Part shown: positions 58,206-64,000 of the stretch, in pieces
Numbering within the stretch: position 1 is the first letter of the stretch
Layout of the letters: every line of letters starts with the position of its first letter
Source of the DNA: Curtobacterium sp. Leaf261
Lineage (GTDB): Bacteria > Actinomycetota > Actinomycetes > Actinomycetales > Microbacteriaceae
Assembly (NCBI RefSeq): GCF_001422205.1
Contig: NZ_LMMJ01000007.1
Coordinates: 248,870-312,869 of the forward strand
Length of the DNA stretch: 64,000 nt
Reading direction: 5' to 3'
Translations under genes and position numbers: made by a program
Notes under the pieces: model-generated
Told to the model about the DNA's origin: nothing
What the model saw: the letters and a program-made list of their open reading frames with translations, nothing else
Database searches by the model: none

Positions 58206-60323
58206 CTACTCGCCCTTGGCCTTCTGCACGATCTCCTCGGCCACGGCCCGGGGGACCTCGGCGTAGGAGTCGAACGTCATCGAGTAGACCGCACGACCGG
58301 AGGTCTTCGACCGGAGGTCGCCGACGTAGCCGAACATCTCGGAGAGCGGCACGCTCGCACGGACCACCTTGACGCCGGAGGCGTCCTCCATCGACGAGAT
58401 CTGCCCACGACGGGAGTTCAGGTCGCCGATGACGTCGCCCATGTACTCCTCGGGGGTCCGGACCTCGACCGCCATGAGCGGCTCGAGGAGGACCGGGTCG
58501 GCACGACGAGCGGCTTCCTTGTACGCCATCGAACCGGCGATCTTGAACGCCATCTCCGAGGAGTCGACGTCGTGCGACGCACCGTCGAGGAGCGACGCGC
58601 GGACGCCCACCGTCGGGAAGCCGGCGAGGATGCCGACCTGCATGGCGTCCTGGATGCCGTGGTCGACCGAGGGGATGTACTCGCGCGGGATCCGGCCACC
58701 GGTGACCTTGTTCTCGAACTCGTAGATCTTCTCGGCGGTGACCTCCATGGGGTGGAGGGCGATCTGCACCTTGGCGAACTGGCCGGAGCCACCCGTCTGC
58801 TTCTTGTGGGTGTAGTCGTAGCGCTCGACCGGCTTGCGCAGGGTCTCGCGATACGCGACCTGCGGCTTGCCGACGTTCGCCTCGACGTGGAACTCGCGCT
58901 TCATGCGGTCGACCAGGATGTCGAGGTGGAGCTCGCCCATCCCCTTGATGACCGTCTGCCCGGTCTCGGCGTTGAGCTCGACGCGGAACGTCGGGTCCTC
59001 TTCGGCGAGCTTCTGGATGGCCAGGGACAGCTTCTCCTGGTCCTGCTTGGTCTTCGGCTCGATCGCGACCTCGATGACCGGCTCCGGGAACGTCATGGAC
59101 TCGAGGACGATCTGGTCCTGCGGGTCGCACAGCGTGTCACCGGTGGTCGTGTCCTTGAGACCGATCACGGCGTAGATGTGCCCGGCGGTGACGTTGTCGA
59201 CCGGGTTCTCCTTGTTGGAGTGCATCTGGAAGATCTTGCCGATGCGCTCCTTCTTGCCCTTGGTCGAGTTGATGACCTGGGCACCGGACTCGATCGAGCC
59301 GGAGTAGACGCGCACGTAGGTGAGACGACCGAAGAACGGGTGCACCGCGACCTTGAACGCCAGGGCCGAGAACGGCTCCGTCGCGTCGGGCTTGCGGATG
59401 ATGATCTTCTCTTCGTCCTTGACGTCGTGGCCCTCCATGGGCGGCACGTCGAGCGGGGACGGGAGGTAGTCGATCACGGCGTCGAGCATCGGCTGCACGC
59501 CACGGTTCTTGAACGCGGAGCCGCACAGGACCGGGTACAGCGTGCTGTTCACGGTCAGGGCACGGATCGCGCTCTTGATCTCGGCGACCGAGAAGTCGGT
59601 GTCGCCCTCCATGTAGCGCTCGAGCAGGGCGTCGTCAGCTTCGGCGACGCGCTCGATCAGCTTGAGGCGGTACTCGTCCGCCTTCTCCTTGAGGTCGGCC
59701 GGGATCTCTTCGATCTCGTACTTGGCGCCCATCTCGACGTCACCCTTGGCATCGCCGCGCCACGTGAGTGCACGCATCTCGACAAGGTCGACGACGCCCT
59801 CGAAGGACGACTCCGCACCGATCGGGAGCTGCAGCACGAGGGGCTCGGCACCGAGGCGGTTCACGATGGTGTCGACCGTGAAGTAGAAGTCCGCGCCGAG
59901 CTTGTCCATCTTGTTGACGAAGCAGATGCGGGGGACGTCGTACTTGTCGGCCTGACGCCAGACGGTCTCCGACTGGGGCTCGACGCCCTCTTTCCCGTCG
60001 AACACCGCGACGGCGCCGTCGAGGACGCGGAGCGAACGCTCCACCTCGACGGTGAAGTCGACGTGCCCGGGGGTGTCGATGATGTTGATCTGGTTCTTGT
60101 TCCAGAAGCAGGTCGTCGCGGCCGACGTGATCGTGATGCCGCGCTCCTGCTCCTGCGCCATCCAGTCCATCGTCGCAGCGCCGTCGTGGACCTCACCGAT
60201 CTTGTGGGTGATCCCCGTGTAGAACAGGATGCGCTCGGTGGTGGTCGTCTTGCCAGCATCGATGTGGGCCATGATGCCGATGTTGCGGACCTTGTTCAGG
60301 TCGGTGAGCACGTCCTGTGCCAC
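58206..60323 (-). CDS. fusA: Elongation factor G
   Basis: 705 aa translocase GTPase. AHIDAGKT is at 19-26, followed by the ITSAAT switch and DTPGHVDF. Domains II-V are all present (for example the [14 protein letters not shown] part of domain IV). GTG start. It is 141 bp after rpsG. Confidence 0.99.
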   Translation of the reverse strand: MAQDVLTDLNKVRNIGIMAHIDAGKTTTTERILFYTGITHKIGEVHDGAATMDWMAQEQERGITITSAATTCFWNKNQINIIDTPGHVDFTVEVERSLRVLDGAVAVFDGKEGVEPQSETVWRQADKYDVPRICFVNKMDKLGADFYFTVDTIVNRLGAEPLVLQLPIGAESSFEGVVDLVEMRALTWRGDAKGDVEMGAKYEIEEIPADLKEKADEYRLKLIERVAEADDALLERYMEGDTDFSVAEIKSAIRALTVNSTLYPVLCGSAFKNRGVQPMLDAVIDYLPSPLDVPPMEGHDVKDEEKIIIRKPDATEPFSALAFKVAVHPFFGRLTYVRVYSGSIESGAQVINSTKGKKERIGKIFQMHSNKENPVDNVTAGHIYAVIGLKDTTTGDTLCDPQDQIVLESMTFPEPVIEVAIEPKTKQDQEKLSLAIQKLAEEDPTFRVELNAETGQTVIKGMGELHLDILVDRMKREFHVEANVGKPQVAYRETLRKPVERYDYTHKKQTGGSGQFAKVQIALHPMEVTAEKIYEFENKVTGGRIPREYIPSVDHGIQDAMQVGILAGFPTVGVRASLLDGASHDVDSSEMAFKIAGSMAYKEAARRADPVLLEPLMAVEVRTPEEYMGDVIGDLNSRRGQISSMEDASGVKVVRASVPLSEMFGYVGDLRSKTSGRAVYSMTFDSYAEVPRAVAEEIVQKAKGE

Positions 60324-60464
60324 AGGGTTCCTCCGAGAGAGTTGTGGGAGTTGAGCGTTCCGTCCGGGACGCCGCGTGTGTTGTCGCCAGCGCCCCGGAC
60401 GGAGCGGATGCTGCTGCCTGCAGCGCCGATCGACCAGTCGAGCCGGTCGATCAGCGGTGCCGAC

Positions 60465-60935
60465 CTACCAGCGGTAGTGGGCGAAGGCCTTGTTCGACTC
60501 GGCCATCTTGTGGGTGTCCTCGCGGCGCTTGACCGCGGCACCGAGACCGTTCGACGCGTCGAGGATCTCGTTCATGAGACGCTCGGTCATCGTCTTCTCG
60601 CGACGGGCCTTGGCGTACGAGGTGAGCCAGCGGAGTGCGAGGGTGTTCGCACGGTGCGGCTTGACCTCGACGGGCACCTGGTAGGTCGATCCACCGACGC
60701 GGCGCGAACGCACCTCGAGGGTCGGACGGACGTTGTCGAGAGCCTTCTTCAGCGTGACGACGGCATCCTGCTGGTTCTTGGCGGTGACGCCTTCGAGTGC
60801 ACCGTAGACGATGCGCTCCGCGAGGCCCTTCTTGCCGTCGAGCAGGATCTTGTTGACGAGCTGGCTGACGATCGGTGCGCCGTAGACCGGGTCTGCGACG
60901 ACGGGGCGCTTGGGGGCTGGTCCCTTACGAGGCAT
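60465..60935 (-). CDS. rpsG: 30S ribosomal protein S7 (uS7)
   Basis: 156 aa. [19 protein letters not shown] fixes the start, and [15 protein letters not shown]-like [20 protein letters not shown] is the S7 core. It begins 4 bp after rpsL. In other bacteria S7 represses the str operon. Confidence 0.99.
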   Translation of the reverse strand: MPRKGPAPKRPVVADPVYGAPIVSQLVNKILLDGKKGLAERIVYGALEGVTAKNQQDAVVTLKKALDNVRPTLEVRSRRVGGSTYQVPVEVKPHRANTLALRWLTSYAKARREKTMTERLMNEILDASNGLGAAVKRREDTHKMAESNKAFAHYRW

Positions 60936-60939
60936 GTTC

Positions 60940-61308
60940 TCAACCCTTCTTCGCGCCGTACAGGCTGCGGGCCTGCTTGCGGTTCTTGACGGCCTGGGTG
61001 TCGAGCGCACCACGGACGATCTTGTAACGGACACCGGGGAGGTCCTTCACACGACCACCGCGGACGAGCACCATCGAGTGCTCCTGGAGGTTGTGGCCCT
61101 CACCGGGGATGTAGGCCGTGACCTCGGTGCCGTTGCTCAGCTTGACGCGAGCGACCTTGCGCAGTGCCGAGTTCGGCTTCTTGGGGGTGGTGGTGTACAC
61201 GCGAGTGCACACGCCACGCTGCTGGGGGTTCGACTTGAGCGCGGGTGCCTTGGTCTTGACGACCTTCGGCGTGCGGCCCTTGCGAACGAGTTGCTGGATT
61301 GTAGGCAA
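60940..61308 (-). CDS. rpsL: 30S ribosomal protein S12 (uS12)
   Basis: 122 aa, TTG start behind AGGAG at 6 bp; the family start [11 protein letters not shown] makes this certain. The decoding-site segments [17 protein letters not shown] and [10 protein letters not shown] are wild type at the positions of common streptomycin-resistance changes (Lys in PKKPNS, Lys in GRVKDLPG). First gene of the str operon. Confidence 0.99.
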   Translation of the reverse strand: MPTIQQLVRKGRTPKVVKTKAPALKSNPQQRGVCTRVYTTTPKKPNSALRKVARVKLSNGTEVTAYIPGEGHNLQEHSMVLVRGGRVKDLPGVRYKIVRGALDTQAVKNRKQARSLYGAKKG

Positions 61309-61552
61309 CTGCTGCTCCTGGTTCCTGCTCGATTCCCTGGTCGACGTGGTTCGCCGACTTCCTCGTCCCACGGCGGACGGAGTTCGACTCGACTGGCGTG
61401 TCGATCTCCGGACGACCGTTCGACCGGACCGATGATTCCAATCACCGGGACCCGATCGGTGGGCGCTCTCGCGACACCACCTGGACGGATGAGTCCACCG
61501 GCCGTGACGACCGCGTGGATTTCAGGCGCGCCGTAAGGCGCACACCCGAGCA

Positions 61553-61581
61553 AGACTACCTGGGGCCCGATGCTTAATCAA
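61553..61581 (-). promoter_or_regulatory. Promoter of the str operon
   Basis: On the minus strand, TTGATT (61581-61576), a 17-bp spacer, then TAGTCT (61558-61553). Predicted start near 61546, giving a leader of roughly 240 nt before rpsL. Confidence 0.65.
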
Positions 61582-61650
61582 CCGGCGGCCACCCCGTGGG
61601 GCGGCGTCCGACGGTCGGACCGCTCGCCGCGGGCGAACGCGTGTCGATGG

Positions 61651-61695
61651 CGGACGGGAGGCACGGTGCGGCGCCGCCCCGTGCCTCCAGTCCGG
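61651..61695. repeat. Palindromic intergenic element
   Basis: Arms CGGACGGGAGGCACGGTGC and CCGTGCCTCCAGTCCGG. It lies 65 bp beyond the stop of the next gene and upstream of the str promoter. Confidence 0.8.
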
Positions 61696-61759
61696 TGCCA
61701 CGCGCGGCGGCCTGCCGAGGCGACCGGGGGGGGTGGCGGAGCCGGGTCCGATGTGGTGG

Positions 61760-63163
61760 TCAGGAGGCGGCGCCGCCGCCGGCCGCGTTGGTGATCGCCG
61801 GCGCGTAGGTCGCCCCCGCCTCCGTGAAGGCCGTGATGTACCCGTCGGCGTAGAACGTGATCGGACCCGCGGTGCCGGTCCCCAGCCCGGACGGACCGGT
61901 GAAGCTCGAGGTGAACGTCGCTGCACCCGGCGTCGTCGTCCGCATCGTCCAGCCGCGGGACGTCCAGTCGCCGACCTCGACCACGGGCCGTGTGTCGAGC
62001 GTCCACTTCTGGTCGGAGTAGGTGTTGTCCGGGGACTCGCCGTACGCGTAGAAGCTGCAGTTCGCGGGCTGGATGTCCGTCGAGGCGATGCAGCCGTCGA
62101 CCCAGCCGTTCACCGCGTCCGTGGCAGCCTGCTTGCCCGCATCGGTCAGCGTCGTGGTGATGTCGGCCGTGCCGTCCCCGGAGGCGAACCCCCAGACCGT
62201 CGCCGCCTGTGCGTTGCCGGTGTACCACTTGGTGTCGGCGATCGCGGTGTCGTAGGTGCCGGGGAGCGCGCTCAGGATCGTGGAGTCGTCGCTCGTGGGG
62301 TCGACCGACTTGCCCGCCACGGTCACCTTCGCCCCGGACGGCCCCTCGACGTGCACCTTCACCGAGCCGAGGGCGACGACGTCGAGCTGCCACTTCGTGA
62401 AGAACACGCCGGTCGACCCCTTGTCGACCAGGTGGAAGGTGGTCGGGATCGGCGAGCCGCCCTGGGTGAGGACGACCGCGACGTCGGCGGTGCCGTCGGA
62501 CGTGCGCGTCGACACGATCCGGTGGGCGGTGATCGTGTCGGTGGCCTTGGCGTAGACGGCGTCCGTGAGGAGGGGCTGGCCGCTCGTCGGCACGTGCGCG
62601 ATCTTCAGCGCGGCGGTGGCGTGACCGTGCTCCAGGGCGTCGAGGAACGCGTCGACCTGTCGCTCCGGAGCGTTCTGGCTCGACCCGGTCGCGTAGCCGA
62701 CGGATCCCAGCACGATGACCAGGAGGAGTGCGACGGCGCCGCCGATGATCCCGACGAGGGCCTTGCGTCCGAGGCGTCGGCGCGGCTTCGGCTGGTACGA
62801 CCACGGGCCGGGTGCCGCCGCGGGGTACTGGCCGTTCTGACCGTAGGCAGGGGCGGGGGCTGCGGCGAACGTCGGAGCGGGCGGCATTGCCGCGGGCGGC
62901 ATGGGCGCAGGCGCGGTCGCGGTGTCGGGACCCGCGGAGATCGGCTCGGCGCGTGGTGCATGGCTGTCGTCTGGTGAGAAGCCATCGACACGGGTCCCGC
63001 CGGTCTCCGAGACCGACGGCACAGACCCCCAGCCGTCGTCATGGTGGGGCCGCTCGTCGCGCAGGCTCGCGGCCGCGTCGTGCTGGCCCTCGGCCGCGTC
63101 AGGCAGCCCCGCGGGCGCGTCGTGCTGCCCCTCGGCCGTGCCGAAGCGCTCGTCGTCGTTCAT
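61760..63163 (-). CDS. Single-pass membrane protein with extracellular domain, unknown function
   Basis: 467 aa. Residues 1-130 are hydrophilic and Ala/Pro/Asp-rich, with a partly repeated EGQHDA motif (two copies), ending in KPRRRLGRK. One membrane segment is at about 135-157. The extracellular part starts with a segment like QVDAFLDALEHGHATAALKI, resembling DUF4878-type helical modules, followed by beta-rich regions. It probably senses or binds at the wall. Its 3' end faces the str operon promoter with 61760-61309 between them. Confidence 0.75.
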   Translation of the reverse strand: MNDDERFGTAEGQHDAPAGLPDAAEGQHDAAASLRDERPHHDDGWGSVPSVSETGGTRVDGFSPDDSHAPRAEPISAGPDTATAPAPMPPAAMPPAPTFAAAPAPAYGQNGQYPAAAPGPWSYQPKPRRRLGRKALVGIIGGAVALLLVIVLGSVGYATGSSQNAPERQVDAFLDALEHGHATAALKIAHVPTSGQPLLTDAVYAKATDTITAHRIVSTRTSDGTADVAVVLTQGGSPIPTTFHLVDKGSTGVFFTKWQLDVVALGSVKVHVEGPSGAKVTVAGKSVDPTSDDSTILSALPGTYDTAIADTKWYTGNAQAATVWGFASGDGTADITTTLTDAGKQAATDAVNGWVDGCIASTDIQPANCSFYAYGESPDNTYSDQKWTLDTRPVVEVGDWTSRGWTMRTTTPGAATFTSSFTGPSGLGTGTAGPITFYADGYITAFTEAGATYAPAITNAAGGGAAS

Positions 63164-63218
63164 GATCCGCGGTCACTCCCCCATGCGCCGGGCGACGGAG
63201 TTCGCCCGGGCGACGATC

Positions 63219-63686
63219 CTACCGCGGAGGGGGTGACATGCCGGATGCGGGCTCCCCCGGTCCCGACGGCGGACTCGACCGGTCGCGACGCGAGATCGCG
63301 ACGGCGCCGGCGATCACGAGGAACGCGATCACCACCGTTCCGACGACGAAGGGACCGAGCGCGTACGTCGCCGGGAACACGAACAGCTCGGCGACGTCGC
63401 CGTGGATCATCGCGTACCCGAACGCGCCGACCGCGAGCATCACGAGGTACGAGGTCGCGGCGCCGATCAGCCCACTGCTGAGCGGCGATCCCCGCCGGAT
63501 GCCGGAGGCCGTCGCGAGCACCACGACGATCGCGACCGCGACGACCATCGCCGGACCCAGGTACGGGGTCGCGTCGGGCTGGCTGATCACCTCGAGACCG
63601 GTGAGCAGGCTCTCGAAGCCCGTCACACAGATCACGAGCGCGACGAAGAGCACTGTCGTCATCGTCGCCAACAGCCATCGGGACAT
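63219..63686 (-). CDS. Four-helix membrane protein (DUF6121-like)
   Basis: 155 aa with four hydrophobic segments (about 6-28, 45-62, 72-95, 106-130) and a short Ser/Pro/Gly tail. I recall similar small proteins near the rpoBC-rpsL region of Microbacteriaceae, but the function is unknown. It lies 55 bp upstream of the previous gene on the same strand. Confidence 0.72.
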   Translation of the reverse strand: MSRWLLATMTTVLFVALVICVTGFESLLTGLEVISQPDATPYLGPAMVVAVAIVVVLATASGIRRGSPLSSGLIGAATSYLVMLAVGAFGYAMIHGDVAELFVFPATYALGPFVVGTVVIAFLVIAGAVAISRRDRSSPPSGPGEPASGMSPPPR

Positions 63687-63727
63687 GCGGTCATGGTACC
63701 GCCGGTCGTGCCACCGAGGACGGTTGT

Positions 63728-64000
63728 TCAGTGCTGGGATCGCTCCAGGACGTCCACGGAGCGTGATGGTCGGTCCACGACCGGCTCGTCGCGTGCTGCC
63801 TCGTCGCGTGCCACCTCGTCGCGGGCCACCTCGTCGCGGGCCACCTCGTCGCGTGCCGCCTCGTCGCGGGCCACCTCGTCGCGGGCTGCGGCGATGATCG
63901 CCACGGCGATCGCGGCGGTCACGACCGGGACGTCCGCCATGGTGAGCGACCCGGTCTGGAGGGACGGCTGCGGCCCGGCGGCGTCGGTCGCGGCAGCAGG
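63728..64000 (-). CDS. C-terminal part of an unknown protein with ARDE pentapeptide repeat (cut by window edge)
   Basis: The frame is open to the right edge, so the N-terminus is missing; an internal ATG at 63940 is possible. A hydrophobic stretch (VVTAAIAVAIIAA) is followed by seven perfect-length copies of A-R-D-E-[VAP] encoded by 15-bp DNA repeats at 63782-63886, then VVDRPSRSVDVLERSQH. The repeat would make a highly charged helix. I do not recognise a family, and cannot exclude that the true coding frame differs. Confidence 0.45.
   Translation of the reverse strand, partial: PAAATDAAGPQPSLQTGSLTMADVPVVTAAIAVAIIAAARDEVARDEAARDEVARDEVARDEVARDEAARDEPVVDRPSRSVDVLERSQH
63782..63886. repeat. 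15-bp tandem repeat, seven copies
   Basis: Seven head-to-tail 15-bp units, consensus CACCTCGTCGCGGGC and variants, 105 bp in all. The unit length is a multiple of three and encodes the ARDEV-type repeat on the minus strand. Confidence 0.85.

Larger units (their letters stand above)
61309..61759. other. 451-bp region upstream of rpsL: str promoter and leader
   Basis: It holds the str operon promoter (61553-61581), a leader of about 240 nt and a palindromic element (61651-61695). I see no gene. Confidence 0.6.

Noticed and set aside
63782-63886. 15-bp repeats considered as CRISPR or iterons
   Set aside because: No spacers; the unit length keeps the reading frame and codes for a protein repeat.
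63940-63990. Possible eleventh palindromic element half-site (GGTCTGGAGGGACGG)
   Set aside because: It lies within an open coding frame at the window edge and no second arm can be seen.

Overview
This is a gene-dense, very GC-rich window without rRNA, tRNA, CRISPR or transposase genes. It carries the core translation locus of an actinobacterium. Gene order, long Ala/Thr/Asp-rich tails on ribosomal proteins, GTG and TTG starts, and the Cys-type glutathione peroxidase and type I pantothenate kinase next to glmS/glmM fit Microbacteriaceae (Curtobacterium-like). That placement is inference from memory, not from a search.

Layout. 1-10.9 kb: a minus-strand run of rpsI/rplM, glmM, glmS, acpS, two tandem alanine racemases, tsaE and then the RNA-repair pair Hen1-Pnkp (Pnkp runs off the left edge), with gpx and coaA on the plus strand. 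11.2-16.5 kb: a secreted LTD/endonuclease protein, then a lower-GC four-gene cassette (secreted Trp-rich peptide, ABC ATPase, permease, small membrane protein) behind a very AT-rich promoter. This cassette is the best candidate for an undescribed system. 16.6-25.8 kb: GNAT acetyltransferase, truA, a drug-type ABC exporter, a large SARP/AfsR-type regulator, a lipoprotein and an FUSC-like membrane protein. 25.9-43.9 kb: the S10-spc-alpha superoperon, rpsJ to rplQ on the minus strand, including secY-adk-map and infA-rpmJ-rpsM-rpsK-rpoA-rplQ, broken by a plus-strand LCP ligase gene. 44.4-56.7 kb: an accessory block lying between rpsJ and tuf, with an Ig-like secreted protein, a DarT-like ADP-ribosyltransferase, topoisomerase IB, a 2807-residue DUF11-repeat surface protein and a small Rv0909-like protein. 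56.8-61.3 kb: the str operon rpsL-rpsG-fusA-tuf. 61.7-64 kb: two membrane proteins and a fragment with a pentapeptide repeat.

Two themes cut across the map. First, about ten copies of a palindromic intergenic element (core CTGGAGGCACGG and its complement, some arms perfect over 23-24 bp) sit mostly 15-70 bp beyond stop codons, and may act as terminators or REP-like elements. Second, genes in operons are tightly coupled by 4-bp ATGA/GTGA/TTGA overlaps. Strong sigma70-like promoters with 17-bp spacers can be read before rplM, infA, rpsL and the peptide cassette. All function calls come from motifs read by eye; no database search was run.
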